Translations under genes and position numbers: made by a program
In this document: positions 46,281 to 56,128 of the stretch, piece by piece
How the letters are laid out: every line of letters begins with the position of its first letter
Position numbering within the stretch: position 1 is the first letter of the stretch
Notes under the pieces: model-generated
The model's database searches: none
Told to the model about the DNA's origin: nothing
What the model saw: the letters and a program-made list of their open reading frames with translations, nothing else
Assembly: GCA_026982695.1 (NCBI GenBank)
Contig: JALSGS010000027.1
Coordinates: forward strand, 1 to 60,303
Direction of reading: 5' to 3'
Origin: Saprospiraceae bacterium
GTDB lineage: Bacteria; Bacteroidota; Bacteroidia; Chitinophagales; Saprospiraceae
DNA length: 60,303 bases

Positions 46281-47747
46281 TCAATACGCTTTAGCAAAGA
46301 CGACCCGATATTTGGACGGTTTACCCGTTAGGATACATTTTCCGGGCTCTTCTTTTACGTCGTTGGGGATGCAGCGGATGGTGGCTTTGGTCAGCTCCTT
46401 GATCTTCAGTTCTGTTTCGGTAGTGCCATCCCAATGCGCCAACACAAATCCTCCTTTGGTCTCTAAGACTTCCTTGAACTCGTCAAAGGTATCTACAGTG
46501 GTAGTATGTGCTTCGCGGAAGGCTCTAGCTCGTTCGAACAAGTTGTGCTGGATGTCGTCGAGCAGTTGCACGACGTAATCCACTACGCCATCAATGGGGA
46601 CGAAAGTTTTTTCACCTGTGTCGCGACGGGCCACCTCTACTTGTTGTTTTTCCAGGTCGCGCATGCCGATGCCCAGACGCACGGGGATGCCGCGTAGCTC
46701 GTGTTCGGCAAACTTGAAGCCTGGCCGTTTCTTCATGTCTGTGTCGTATTCTACCGTTAGGCCTCGCGCTTCCATCTCGCGCATCAAGCGCTGTGCCACT
46801 TCATCGATCTCGGTACGTGGCTTGGGGATGGGTACGATGACTACCTTCACCGGTGCCAGCTTGGGAGGCAGTACTAGGCCATTGTCGTCGCTATGCGTCA
46901 TGATCAGGCCGCCGATGAGGCGGGTAGAGACACCCCAAGAAGTAGCCCACACGTATGCCTCTTGGTTTTGCTCGTTGAGAAACTTCACATCGAAAGCTTT
47001 GGCGAAGTTTTGGCCTAGAAAGTGAGAGGTACCAGCCTGGAGTGCCTTGCCGTCTTGCATCAGCGCCTCAATGGTATAAGTGTCTTCGGCGCCCGCAAAG
47101 CGCTCGTTTGCCGTCTTGACGCCCTGCAACACGGGCATGGCCATCCATTCTTCGGCAAATTCCGCATAGACGCGTTGCATGAGCTTTGCCTCTTCGATTG
47201 CTTCTTCGCGCGTGGCGTGCGCTGTATGTCCTTCCTGCCACAAGAACTCAGCTGTACGCAAAAAGAGGCGGGTGCGCATCTCCCAGCGCACTACATTGGC
47301 CCACTGATTGATCAGCAAGGGTAGGTCGCGATACGACTGGATCCAGTCGCGATAAGTATTCCAAATAATGGTTTCGGAGGTAGGGCGTACGATGAGTTCT
47401 TCTTCAAGACGTGCTTCTGGATCTACAACTACACCCTTACCGTTGGGGTCATTCATCAAGCGATGATGTGTGACTACCGCACATTCTTTGGCAAAGCCTT
47501 CGACATGTTCGGCTTCTTTACTCAAGAAGCTTTTGGGAATGAAGAGTGGAAAATAGGCGTTCTTGTGTCCTGTGGCCTTGAACATGCGGTCGAGCTGGGC
47601 CTGCATATTCTCCCAAATGGCATAACCATAGGGCTTGATGACCATGCACCCCCGCACAGCTGAGTTTTCAGCCAGCTGTGCTTTCTTGACAATGTCTATG
47701 TACCACTGAGCGTAATCTTCTTTTCGTGGTGTGATCTCTTTGGCCAT
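46281..47747 (-). CDS. proS: Prolyl-tRNA synthetase, insertion-free (archaeal/eukaryotic-like) type
   Basis: This 488-residue class II synthetase charges tRNA-Pro. It begins [20 protein letters not shown] and includes the motif-2 region ([28 protein letters not shown]), the [20 protein letters not shown] motif-3 region, the anticodon-binding domain (VVIVPIPK) and a C-terminal zinc-domain-like part ending in a conserved Tyr (VVFAKAY). No editing insertion is present. The frame stays open 24 codons upstream, but ATG 47747 gives the typical N-terminus. A TTTGCC-N4-GGCAAA hairpin sits 40 bp upstream. Confidence 0.95.
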   Translation of the reverse strand: MAKEITPRKEDYAQWYIDIVKKAQLAENSAVRGCMVIKPYGYAIWENMQAQLDRMFKATGHKNAYFPLFIPKSFLSKEAEHVEGFAKECAVVTHHRLMNDPNGKGVVVDPEARLEEELIVRPTSETIIWNTYRDWIQSYRDLPLLINQWANVVRWEMRTRLFLRTAEFLWQEGHTAHATREEAIEEAKLMQRVYAEFAEEWMAMPVLQGVKTANERFAGAEDTYTIEALMQDGKALQAGTSHFLGQNFAKAFDVKFLNEQNQEAYVWATSWGVSTRLIGGLIMTHSDDNGLVLPPKLAPVKVVIVPIPKPRTEIDEVAQRLMREMEARGLTVEYDTDMKKRPGFKFAEHELRGIPVRLGIGMRDLEKQQVEVARRDTGEKTFVPIDGVVDYVVQLLDDIQHNLFERARAFREAHTTTVDTFDEFKEVLETKGGFVLAHWDGTTETELKIKELTKATIRCIPNDVKEEPGKCILTGKPSKYRVVFAKAY

Positions 47748-47785
47748 GTTTGCTGGTTTCTTTTCAATTAAAAGTGCCACATTTC

Positions 47786-47801
47786 TTTGCCTTTCGGCAA
47801 A
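47786..47801 (-). repeat. TTTGCC-N4-GGCAAA hairpin in the proS leader
   Basis: Perfect 6-bp stem with a GAAA loop when read on the proS strand. GNRA tetraloops are unusually stable in RNA. See the recurring-motif finding. Confidence 0.6.
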
Positions 47802-48045
47802 TACTGCCCCTCGCAACAATTGAATACTTTAACTGTATTCTTTATGGGCTGATAGTGAGGTGGAAGAGTCTACATGTTAACATTTTTTGTGCCACGTTTT
47901 GCTAAGTGTTAAGATGCGTATTAGACATGTTTAACACACCTATTTGAGGGGCTTTGAAGATTTTTAACGCAAAAAGCGGCACAAAAGTAATAATTTCGAG
48001 CTGCGACGGTGACAAACCTATTGCTCAATGCAAAACCAGTGAAAG

Positions 48046-49296
48046 ATGAAAATGCTTCGACTTCTTCTTGCTGTATTAATCATCTCAATGGGGTGTGCAG
48101 TACCTGTAGTGCAGGCCCAATGGGATGATCTATATTACAATCCCAAAACCGACGAGCAGATCGTATATGGTGCGATGGATCAACCAGTAGATAAGTCGGT
48201 GCAAACCGACGATGAACAGCGCTATGATGAGGAAGAGACCTATTATGCCCAGCAAGGCTATGACGAAGACGAAGATGAGTATTATTACGAATATTATTAC
48301 AGCTCGCGCATCCGTCGCTTTCACCGCCCCTATTTTGGCTTTGGATATTTCGATGCCTGTTATACTAATGGCTGGTTCTATGATCCATTCTATCAACCAG
48401 GAGTGAGCATTTACGTGTACAACGACTACGATTACTGGGCTTGGCGGCGATGGCGGCGGTGGAACCGCTGGAATAGCCCCTGGGGCTGCTATAACGGAGG
48501 ATGGTATAGCAATAACTTTATTTTTAACAACTACTATTATAGTGGCGCTTGGTATGGGTACAGCTACTACGATCCGTATTGGAGCACAGGTTGGTATGGC
48601 AATTACTATGGCGGCAACTGGTGGTACAATGACAACTCTTCTATGGGTGGGAACACCCATTATGGTCCGCGTCGTACAGGGGCCATCAAGACGCCGCGCA
48701 ATCCTAATGGCAAGTTCACAGGCGGCCCTGACAGCGAACCACCCGTAGATGCCACCACTCCACGCATTGCACCTACTCGGGAAACGCTTCAGCCTGGTAG
48801 TACTGATTGGCGCACCACTACAGTGCGAAAGGAAAATGCAGATCAAGAGTTGGCACCTGCTACTACGCGCCAAGGAACTCCGACTGATGATGCCCCTCCT
48901 GCACGGCCCGATCGGCAAGTGAAAGCATCCACTGATGCACAACCGGGATTGGCACCTGCCACGCGCCGTCGAGTTAAAGACCGACAAGTGGAACAACGCC
49001 GCCGTGCACGTCGCACTGCACCTGATCCCGTGCCACCACGCACGCGTCGCGCATCGCCCCCATCCTCTTCTCCCAATCGGACTCGATATCAAGATCGCGC
49101 CTCCAAAGGCGGCAATTACAACACTCCTTCACGTAGTTACCGCACCCCTTCGCGTAGTAGTAGGCCGACCTTTAGCAGTCCGAGAAACTCCAGCCCTTCT
49201 CGTTCGAGTAGTGGGCAAATGCGGAGCAGTAGTAGCTCGAATCGCTCTACAAGTGGTAGCTCGCGTAGCCATTCGCCTCGGAGAAGGGGGAACTAA
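48046..49296 (+). CDS. Secreted low-complexity protein: acidic, aromatic and Arg/Ser-rich segments
   Basis: This 416-residue protein of unknown function has an N-terminal signal peptide (MLRLLLAVLIISMGCAVPVVQA, with Cys 17). The mature part falls into three zones. About 26-85 is acidic and Tyr-rich (EDEDEYYYEYYY). About 86-205 is packed with Tyr, Trp, Asn and Gly. From about 206 to the end it is basic and disordered, dominated by Arg, Ser, Pro and Thr, with two repeat copies of a xELAPATxR-like unit. No T9SS sorting domain is seen. It could be an envelope or matrix protein that binds by stacking and charge. Confidence 0.7.
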   Translation: MKMLRLLLAVLIISMGCAVPVVQAQWDDLYYNPKTDEQIVYGAMDQPVDKSVQTDDEQRYDEEETYYAQQGYDEDEDEYYYEYYYSSRIRRFHRPYFGFGYFDACYTNGWFYDPFYQPGVSIYVYNDYDYWAWRRWRRWNRWNSPWGCYNGGWYSNNFIFNNYYYSGAWYGYSYYDPYWSTGWYGNYYGGNWWYNDNSSMGGNTHYGPRRTGAIKTPRNPNGKFTGGPDSEPPVDATTPRIAPTRETLQPGSTDWRTTTVRKENADQELAPATTRQGTPTDDAPPARPDRQVKASTDAQPGLAPATRRRVKDRQVEQRRRARRTAPDPVPPRTRRASPPSSSPNRTRYQDRASKGGNYNTPSRSYRTPSRSSRPTFSSPRNSSPSRSSSGQMRSSSSSNRSTSGSSRSHSPRRRGN

Positions 49297-49474
49297 AAAC
49301 GCAGAGCGGTTCGGTGAGAAAGAACCTCGTATTGTAAAGGACCGCGCCACGCCTGAGGGTTCTTGTATTTGTGTAGGTGGCTTCCTTTCCGCATGCTGAG
49401 AGAAAGGGAAGAGAATAGGCTATGCCACAGCTTGCCAATAAAAGGACAGTCAGGTTATTGATGCGTTGTTTTGC

Positions 49475-49513
49475 AAGCGGGTGGATGATGCCGCATTGTT
49501 CGCCCGCTTTTTT
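49475..49513 (+). terminator. Terminator before the FadL-family gene
   Basis: AAGCGGG (49475-49481) pairs with CCCGCTT (49503-49509) around a 21-nt loop, then a T run to 49513. Confidence 0.65.
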
Positions 49514-49550
49514 GTATAAAAGTGGAACTAATCCCCAAAAAGAACTTGGA

Positions 49551-51023
49551 ATGATTAGAACTTGTATCACATTTCTACTGGTTATTGTACAGATCACAGT
49601 GCTGGCGGGGCAAACGGCCTCCGATGCGTTGCGCTATTCGATGTGGGAAGTGGGTGGGTCAGCCCGCACATTGGGCGTGAGTGGTTCGTTGGAGGCGTTG
49701 GGGGCCGATTTTGGAGCGATAGTGCTCAATCCTGCTGGGCTAGCCGCTTTTAGGCGCAGTGAGTTTACCTTTTCTCCTTCTTTGTTTAGCATTCGGACTC
49801 AGGCGCAGTTGGAAGGTGAAGCTAATAGTACATTTTCGCGCAAGCGCGACCATTTTGGGCTTCAGCAAGCGGCTTTTGTACTTGCTTCTCGACCTCGTGC
49901 CTCTTCTTGGAAAACGTTTAACTTCAGCTTGGGTGTAGTGCGCAGAGGCAACTATCGCCAGCGCTTTTACTATGAAGGCGTTTCGAAAGGCTCTTACACC
50001 GATCGCTTTGTCGAGCTGGCAGATGGCTTGACTCCCGATCAGCTAGATGGCTTTGAAGCTGGGCTGGCCTATGAAATAGGTGCGATCTTCAATCCCGACC
50101 CCAATGATCAGCGCACGTACATCAACGATATCCCGATCGGCACACAAGTATTTAAAAGGCAGCAGGTGGCTACGGGTGGTGGCATAAGTGAGCTGGTAAT
50201 AGGTTTGGCTGGCAACTACAACGAAAAAGTGCTGATCGGTGCAGTAGTGGGTGTACCCTTTGTGTACTATACTGAATATAAAACCTATGAAGAAGAGGAC
50301 CCTGCCGATGAGATCCCTACATTTGACCGCTTTCGCTTTGAAGAACGATTGACTACTAGGGGCACAGGAGTCAATGCACGCTTGGGGGTAATTTATCGCG
50401 CCTCACAAGCTGCTCGTTTTGGCTTTTCATTTCAAACGCCCACACTCTTTTCTTTAGAGGACTCTTACAAGACAGTGATGGCATATGAATACACGCTCAG
50501 TGGCTCGAATCGCTTTGAGTCTGAGTCGCCCGATGGCTTTTTCGAATATCGTTTGCGTACCCCTATGCGAGCGTCTATCAGTGCAGGGTATTTGTTCGGC
50601 AGATCGGGCTTTGTAAGTACAGCGGTAGAGTGGGTAGATTATGCCACAGCTTACTTTGAGTTTTATCGGGCTTCTAGTACAGAAGATGCTCAATACGAGC
50701 AAGAACTGAATGACCAAATCTACACCCAGTATACTACTGCCTTAAATTGGCGAGTAGGTGCGGAATGGGCTGCACAAATTTTTCGCTTGCGTGGAGGCTT
50801 TCAGCTCAGCACTTCACCTTATATAGATGATAGCTCGGTGAGGGTAGGCTATAGTGTAGGGTTGGGTGTACGCGAACGAGGCGTTTTTGCGGATCTTGCT
50901 TGGCGCGTCAAATCCTTTTCTGAAGGCTATCGGCCTTATCAAACAGCAGTAGCGCCCAAGTCCTTGGTGCAGACAGATGTGCGCTGGCGAGAGGTTGTCT
51001 TCACGCTTGGGTTTAAGTTTTAA
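49551..51023 (+). CDS. Outer-membrane transport protein, OMPP1/FadL/TodX family
   Basis: This 490-residue protein has a signal peptide (MIRTCITFLLVIVQITVLAG, cleavage near GQT) and the FadL hatch region (ALRYSMWEVGGSARTLGVSGSLEALGADFGAIVLNPAGLA, described by its GGSARTLG and NPAGLA cores). It ends in an aromatic beta-strand (VVFTLGFKF), as expected for an outer-membrane beta barrel. FadL-type channels take up hydrophobic compounds. The frame is open 43 codons upstream through the terminator region; ATG 49551 is clearly the better start. Confidence 0.88.
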   Translation: MIRTCITFLLVIVQITVLAGQTASDALRYSMWEVGGSARTLGVSGSLEALGADFGAIVLNPAGLAAFRRSEFTFSPSLFSIRTQAQLEGEANSTFSRKRDHFGLQQAAFVLASRPRASSWKTFNFSLGVVRRGNYRQRFYYEGVSKGSYTDRFVELADGLTPDQLDGFEAGLAYEIGAIFNPDPNDQRTYINDIPIGTQVFKRQQVATGGGISELVIGLAGNYNEKVLIGAVVGVPFVYYTEYKTYEEEDPADEIPTFDRFRFEERLTTRGTGVNARLGVIYRASQAARFGFSFQTPTLFSLEDSYKTVMAYEYTLSGSNRFESESPDGFFEYRLRTPMRASISAGYLFGRSGFVSTAVEWVDYATAYFEFYRASSTEDAQYEQELNDQIYTQYTTALNWRVGAEWAAQIFRLRGGFQLSTSPYIDDSSVRVGYSVGLGVRERGVFADLAWRVKSFSEGYRPYQTAVAPKSLVQTDVRWREVVFTLGFKF

Positions 51024-51036
51024 TACTCGTAAAATA

Positions 51037-51052
51037 TTTGCCAAAAGGCAAC
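51037..51052 (+). repeat. TTTGCC-N4-GGCAA hairpin after the FadL-family gene
   Basis: TTTGCC AAAA GGCAAC, 5-bp stem. It begins 13 bp after the FadL-family stop and directly before the terminator at 51058. See the recurring-motif finding. Confidence 0.5.
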
Positions 51053-51057
51053 ACTAA

Positions 51058-51092
51058 AGCCCTTGACGTCTTGAGCGGCAGGGGCTTTTTTT
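51058..51092 (+). terminator. Terminator after the FadL-family gene
   Basis: AGCCCTTG (51058-51065) pairs with CAGGGGCT (51079-51086) with one G-U pair, followed by T to 51092. Confidence 0.82.
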
Positions 51093-51140
51093 GCGTGATA
51101 GCATGGAAAATGCTTGGAAATTATGGCAATATATTTAATA

Positions 51141-51169
51141 TTTGAATGTACATTGGAGTCTTGTCTTTG
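51141..51169 (+). promoter_or_regulatory. Possible promoter of the 51268 gene
   Basis: TTTG (51141-51144), 17 bp spacer, TGTCTTTG (51162-51169), one mismatch to TAnnTTTG. The ATG is 98 bp downstream. Confidence 0.4.
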
Positions 51170-51267
51170 TGTGATGGAAGGAAATTGAGCATTGGCATAT
51201 AGGGGCTCGGGAATATGTAGTTCTTGTAGCCCCACAAATCAAGTGCCACACACATACTTTTGAGAAA

Positions 51268-52350
51268 ATGGGCAAACCGACCTATCCCATGAACGATGTG
51301 CGAAGTTTGAGTGGCAAGCTTATAGGGATAAGCTTATGGTGCTTATTCAGTCAAGTGCTTTGGGCTCAGCAGCAGCCCTATAGAGCTTCTTTTGGTGCGG
51401 TAGATGAACAGCTCCTAATAGAGACTAAATGGAGATATACGTACACGCTACATCTACAATCCAATACCATTGTGCACCGGGCAGATGGACAGTATGATTG
51501 GTATTTGTACTTTCGATATGACAACAGCTTTTGGGAATATTTGAATGGAAAGTCGCGTCAGGGGCAATGGCGCATTGATAACAGGAGGTTGTATTACGCT
51601 TTTGGCGAGATACCACATTTTAAAATTGCTCAGATCACCACTCGGCTCTTGGTGCTTGAGTTTCAACAACCCACCAGTCGAGGTACTTATCAATATCATT
51701 TTGTGCGAGTACAAAGTCGGGATGCTCCTTTTCAACGGCCGGCTAACCAATTGCCTGAGGTGATTGTAGAGGATACGCGCACGCACCCAACGCATAGTAA
51801 TGGCAGATGGTGGGCCTATGCTGCCCAAAGAAAAAAGCGCCAATTGTGGGCCAAGTTTAGGTCTATAGTGCGTAGAAACCAACCACAAGTATATGAGCCG
51901 TATATCTACATCGAGTTGATTGGTGGAGGGTTTTATGGTGGAATTGACCCTGTACTGAAAGATTATATTGTCATTAAAAATGATGGGCGGCTCATTAAAG
52001 AATTCGAAAGTGTACATAATGGCCTGGTTGTTACTCGAAAATATATCCCTCGGCAGGAATTGGAAGCATTTGCCCGTTTTATCTTGTCACAGGGCTTTTT
52101 CGAGATGGAGCGCATGTACGATTGTCAGTCTCATCTGTGTGCCCAACGGAAGCTCCGTCAGCCTCGACCCATTCCCTTGCGCCTAGCTGTGACCTATGGG
52201 CAGCGCCGCAAAGTGGTTACTGTAGCTATTTGGGGTAAGGACGACTCGGGTATTCAGTATGTAGATTACCCCCCTGCACTTGATGCAATTGTGGACGCCA
52301 TTCAACGCATGGCTTCGCGCATTGAAGATGAGCCTGTTGTGCGCCGATAG
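51268..52350 (+). CDS. Secreted protein of unknown function
   Basis: This 360-residue protein has an N-terminal signal (LIGISLWCLFSQVLWAQ; cleavage near AQQ). Residues about 50-145 are beta-rich, with alternating aromatic residues and a WRIDNRRLYY segment, like a small lipocalin-type module. The C-terminal half (about 205-345) has an alpha/beta pattern with IVIKNDGRL, YIPRQELEAFARFILSQGFFEME and one Cys pair (YDCQSHLC). I do not recognise a family with certainty. A second in-frame ATG lies seven codons in (51289). Confidence 0.7.
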   Translation: MGKPTYPMNDVRSLSGKLIGISLWCLFSQVLWAQQQPYRASFGAVDEQLLIETKWRYTYTLHLQSNTIVHRADGQYDWYLYFRYDNSFWEYLNGKSRQGQWRIDNRRLYYAFGEIPHFKIAQITTRLLVLEFQQPTSRGTYQYHFVRVQSRDAPFQRPANQLPEVIVEDTRTHPTHSNGRWWAYAAQRKKRQLWAKFRSIVRRNQPQVYEPYIYIELIGGGFYGGIDPVLKDYIVIKNDGRLIKEFESVHNGLVVTRKYIPRQELEAFARFILSQGFFEMERMYDCQSHLCAQRKLRQPRPIPLRLAVTYGQRRKVVTVAIWGKDDSGIQYVDYPPALDAIVDAIQRMASRIEDEPVVRR

Positions 52351-52680
52351 GATGTAATGGGCTTGAAAGTGCTCGTGCTATGTGGCCACCGTAAGAATAA
52401 ACCACATGGTTGAGCAGCTCATTGTCGTGTGATTTGGGCAAAGACAAGTACATTGTGTCTGTTGATGAGGTAAAAGTAATGTCTTGCGGGCCTGTAAAAG
52501 GGGTACGTACTGCCAAGTTGTCTTATTTGCGATCGAGAAAAGGAGCAACTATAATTAAAATGTGGGCGTTTTGTCAATGGCATGAATATTGACCTTATTG
52601 GCGCCGCCTTATGAAAGGGCCGAAGGCTGCCACTTTGACGTAGGATTGGCGTTTTTTACACATCCAAAAAATATCGGCCT
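52351..52680. other. Spacer upstream of lon without a recognisable gene
   Basis: No gene, no TAnnTTTG box and no known heat-shock operator (for example CIRCE) was seen. A TCTTATTTGCG segment near 52522 resembles a -7 box only weakly. Confidence 0.4.
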
Positions 52681-55173
52681 ATGTTTGACGAATGGCAATT
52701 AGATGCCGGATTTGAAGAGGAAGGAGATGTAATGTCTATGTTGAACGTCAAGCTGGAAAGCGAGGACGAAATGATAGAAGATATTCCAGAGACATTGCCC
52801 TTGTTAGCGCTCAAAAACACCGTGCTTTTCCCCTCTGTAGTAGTACCGATCACGGTGGGGCGCGAGCGTTCGCTTCAAGCGATACGTACTGCCTATCAGG
52901 GCAATAGATTGATAGGTGTGCTGGCGCAAAAGGATGCTCAAATGGAGGAGCCGTCTCTCGACGACTTGTACCGCGTGGGGACGATAGCGCGTATCGTGAA
53001 GCTAGTGCGCATGCCCGATGGTACTACGACAGCCGTGCTACAAGGGCGCAAGCGTTTTCGCCTGCAAGCGCTGCTGCAACAGGATCCCATGCTACTGGGG
53101 CGCATTGCGTTGTTGCCTTACAAGCAGCCTCAGAGCGAGCTGGAGTACGAAGCGGTGATCTCTTCCATTATGGACACTGCACGAGAGATTATCGAAATCT
53201 CACCCAACATCCCGTCTGAGGCTTTTCAGGTGTTGCAAAACATCAAGGATCGCACCTTTTTGCTCAACTTCATTGCTTCCAATATCAACAAGCCCGTAGA
53301 GGTAAAGCAGCGTTTGCTCGAAGAAGATGACCTGCTCGAAAAAGCCAAAGCTTTGCTCCAGCAATTGGACAACGAGTTGCAACTGTTGCGGCTTAAGGGG
53401 CAGATAGAGGCGAAGGTGCGCAGCGATATAGAAAAGCAACAGCGCGACTATTTCTTGAGTCAACAGCTCAAAACCATACAGGAAGAGTTAGGACAAACCC
53501 CCCAAGAAGAGGAATTTAATCGCCTCAAAGAACGGGCCGAGCAAAAGAAATGGCGTGAAGAGGTAGCAGAGGTGTTTGAGCGTGAGCTCAACAAGTTGCG
53601 CCGTATGAATCCGCAGGTGCCTGAATATTCTGTACAGCTCAACTACTTGGAGTTGCTGCTCGATTTGCCGTGGGAGGAGTGTACCAAAGACACCTTTGAC
53701 CTCAAGCGCGTGCGCAAAATTCTCGATCGCGATCACTATGGCTTGGAAAAAGTCAAGCAACGTATCCTGGAACACCTGGCTGTGCTAAAGCTCAAAAAAG
53801 ATCTCAAGGCACCTATCTTATGCCTGGTAGGCCCGCCAGGTGTAGGCAAGACTTCTTTGGGTAAGAGTATTGCTGAGGCACTGGGGCGCAAGTTTGTACG
53901 TATGTCTTTGGGGGGATTACACGATGAGTCTGAAATTCGAGGCCATCGGCGCACGTATATAGGTGCTATGCCAGGACGCATCATTCAGGGTATTCGCAAG
54001 GCGGGTGCGTGCAATCCAGTGTTTATTCTTGACGAGATCGACAAGGTGGGCACTGATTTTAGAGGAGATCCTTCTTCTGCCTTGCTCGAAGTACTCGATC
54101 CTGAGCAAAACACTACTTTTCATGACAACTACTTGGAGGTAGAGTATGATCTGTCAAAAGTACTGTTCATTGCTACGGCCAACACTTTGATGACAATACA
54201 GCCAGCATTGCGCGATCGCATGGAAATCATCGAAGTGAGTGGCTATTCTACAGAAGAAAAAGTCGAAATAGCCAAACGCCATCTGGTGCCTAAACAGCGC
54301 GAAGCACATGGGCTCAATGGCCGGCAAGTGCGTCTTCCAGAAGCTACTTTGATACGTATCATAGAAGATTATACTCGTGAATCAGGCGTACGCTCGCTCG
54401 ATCGCCATATCGCAGCTGTGATGCGTTATGTAGCCCGCAAGGTAGCTATGGAGGAGCCTTACAGCAAGGTGATCAAACCAGGGCACTTGCGCGAAATATT
54501 GGGGCCACCTAAGTTTTCCAGAGAATCTTATGAAGAAGAACCTGTGCCAGGAGTAGCTGTAGGCTTGGCCTGGACGCCTGTAGGTGGTGAAATATTGTTT
54601 GTGGAGACTTCGCTTAGCAAGGGCAAGGGCAAGCTCACCATCACGGGCAATCTGGGCGATGTGATGAAAGAGTCGGCCACCACGGCACTGAGCTTTATCA
54701 AAGCCCATGCAACAGACTTAGGCCTAGCCCCAAAAATATTTGAAGAAACAGACATTCACATCCATGTACCAGAAGGTGCGATCCCTAAAGATGGCCCTTC
54801 TGCAGGTGTTACCATGCTCACGGCGCTGACCTCGGCTTTCATTAAAAAGCCGGTGAAACCATTTTTGGCAATGACAGGGGAGATAACCTTGCGTGGAAAA
54901 GTACTGCCCGTGGGAGGCATCAAGGAAAAGATTCTGGCAGCAAGGCGTGCACACATCAAAGAAATTATTCTAAGTGAGGAAAATCGCAAGCATGTCGAAG
55001 AGATCGAACCCCACTATATAGAGGACCTGCAGTTTCACTATGTCAAGCGGATGGAAGAGGTGCTGCAAATTGCCTTAGGCGTAAGCTTGCACAAGCCTTC
55101 CACACCTGTGGTGTCTAATGGCCATGAGGCCCAAAGTCAAGAAGAGGACTCAAAGGCGGAGCCTGTGGCTTAG
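52681..55173 (+). CDS. lon: ATP-dependent protease Lon
   Basis: This 830-residue protein contains the N-terminal LAN domain ([24 protein letters not shown], given by its [13 protein letters not shown] core), a long coiled region ([19 protein letters not shown]), the AAA+ domain with Walker [10 protein letters not shown] (about 384-392) and Walker B VFILDEID, and the C-terminal protease domain with catalytic S707 (PKDGPSAG) and K748 (GGIKEK). It degrades damaged and regulatory proteins. The C-terminal ~25 residues are an extra acidic tail. It is full length; the family average is about 800 residues. Confidence 0.97.
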   Translation: MFDEWQLDAGFEEEGDVMSMLNVKLESEDEMIEDIPETLPLLALKNTVLFPSVVVPITVGRERSLQAIRTAYQGNRLIGVLAQKDAQMEEPSLDDLYRVGTIARIVKLVRMPDGTTTAVLQGRKRFRLQALLQQDPMLLGRIALLPYKQPQSELEYEAVISSIMDTAREIIEISPNIPSEAFQVLQNIKDRTFLLNFIASNINKPVEVKQRLLEEDDLLEKAKALLQQLDNELQLLRLKGQIEAKVRSDIEKQQRDYFLSQQLKTIQEELGQTPQEEEFNRLKERAEQKKWREEVAEVFERELNKLRRMNPQVPEYSVQLNYLELLLDLPWEECTKDTFDLKRVRKILDRDHYGLEKVKQRILEHLAVLKLKKDLKAPILCLVGPPGVGKTSLGKSIAEALGRKFVRMSLGGLHDESEIRGHRRTYIGAMPGRIIQGIRKAGACNPVFILDEIDKVGTDFRGDPSSALLEVLDPEQNTTFHDNYLEVEYDLSKVLFIATANTLMTIQPALRDRMEIIEVSGYSTEEKVEIAKRHLVPKQREAHGLNGRQVRLPEATLIRIIEDYTRESGVRSLDRHIAAVMRYVARKVAMEEPYSKVIKPGHLREILGPPKFSRESYEEEPVPGVAVGLAWTPVGGEILFVETSLSKGKGKLTITGNLGDVMKESATTALSFIKAHATDLGLAPKIFEETDIHIHVPEGAIPKDGPSAGVTMLTALTSAFIKKPVKPFLAMTGEITLRGKVLPVGGIKEKILAARRAHIKEIILSEENRKHVEEIEPHYIEDLQFHYVKRMEEVLQIALGVSLHKPSTPVVSNGHEAQSQEEDSKAEPVA

Positions 55174-55210
55174 CCAGCATAGAGGAAAGATAAGGGTAGC
55201 TCATTGTGTA

Positions 55211-55936
55211 TTATTCTGCCTCTTTTGCCTTGTAGTAGATGGCAGAGAGTGCACCGCTACTCAAGTCTACGAGCACGTGCAATGTGATGGGCAATAGCAA
55301 TGAGCGCGTGGTGAGAAAGAGCACACCGAAAAATAGCGACAATACACCAATTTTAAACATGGCCTCTCCACCTTGGTAGCTATGGCTAAGTGCAAAGATC
55401 AAGGCAGGTACACTAACTACTACAATGGCGTCGAGGGGGCCATTTATACCTATTAGATGGATGAGATAGGTGATACAGAAGCCTCGAAACCAAACTTCTT
55501 CACAGATGCCTGCTGCAACTGCTAGAGGAATAAATGCTCGGTATTCTTTCCAGCTGGCGGGGACAAAGGGCGTGAGCTGCTGCCATCGCATTTGCGTGAG
55601 CTGACGTGCTTTTGGGGTGCCTAATTGCCGCCAACTATCAACGGCATAGAGGATGACAAAGCTGCCCGCGATTAAGAGCGATTGGGGCATTTTGTCGGGT
55701 AATGGCAGTTGAAAGCCCAGCCAAGTCAATGGGCGTCCCTGTAGCCACCAAGCGCCTGTCAATATAGCTGCAGCAATCCATAGCATGATGGCATTGCTCC
55801 GATAGAGTGCTACTTTCATCTCGTAGTTCCAAGTGACTTCATGAATAGATTGTGGAGTACGCGTCATACTGCCTAATGGTAGGACGAGACAGAAGAAGAT
55901 GAATAGCAAGTGATCGATGAGGGTGAGTTGTACCAT
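55211..55936 (-). CDS. CPBP-family intramembrane metalloprotease
   Basis: This 241-residue membrane protein has six to seven hydrophobic helices and the CPBP/ABI motifs: EE146-147 with R151 (CEEVWFRG), H185 (ALSHSYQG), and H220 with D224 (ITLHVLVDL). Members are type II CAAX-prenyl-protease-like enzymes; in bacteria the substrates are mostly unknown and some give bacteriocin self-immunity. No bacteriocin gene is seen nearby. It is divergent from the VWA protein and convergent with lon. Confidence 0.88.
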   Translation of the reverse strand: MVQLTLIDHLLFIFFCLVLPLGSMTRTPQSIHEVTWNYEMKVALYRSNAIMLWIAAAILTGAWWLQGRPLTWLGFQLPLPDKMPQSLLIAGSFVILYAVDSWRQLGTPKARQLTQMRWQQLTPFVPASWKEYRAFIPLAVAAGICEEVWFRGFCITYLIHLIGINGPLDAIVVVSVPALIFALSHSYQGGEAMFKIGVLSLFFGVLFLTTRSLLLPITLHVLVDLSSGALSAIYYKAKEAE

Positions 55937-56128
55937 TGCATGCTGTTAAGGCAAGTAAAAACAAACAAAAACTGGTCGAAGCGGTGTACTTAGGGCAGCA
56001 CGTGGTGAAAATAGAAAAACTGCTTTATCAGCTCCAGCTTTTGAAATGATACCATACTCGGCTACATTTCGTTACTTTGCTGGCCTGGCTTTTGCCTCTA
56101 AAGGATAGCCAAAAAATCACCCAATGCA

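Noticed and set aside
45895-46578. Plus-strand open frame of 227 codons
   Set aside because: Its right half is antisense to proS and its left half is low quality; no family resemblance.
48130-49092. 320-codon minus-strand frame opposite the low-complexity secreted protein
   Set aside because: It is a shadow of the biased codon composition on the plus strand; its Ile/Val/Ala runs mirror Tyr/Asp codons.
33374-51042. TATTTG segments near several starts (35439, 33379, 47800 minus, 51035)
   Set aside because: They look like -7 boxes but do not fit TAnnTTTG, and one lies just after a stop codon. They were not called as promoters.
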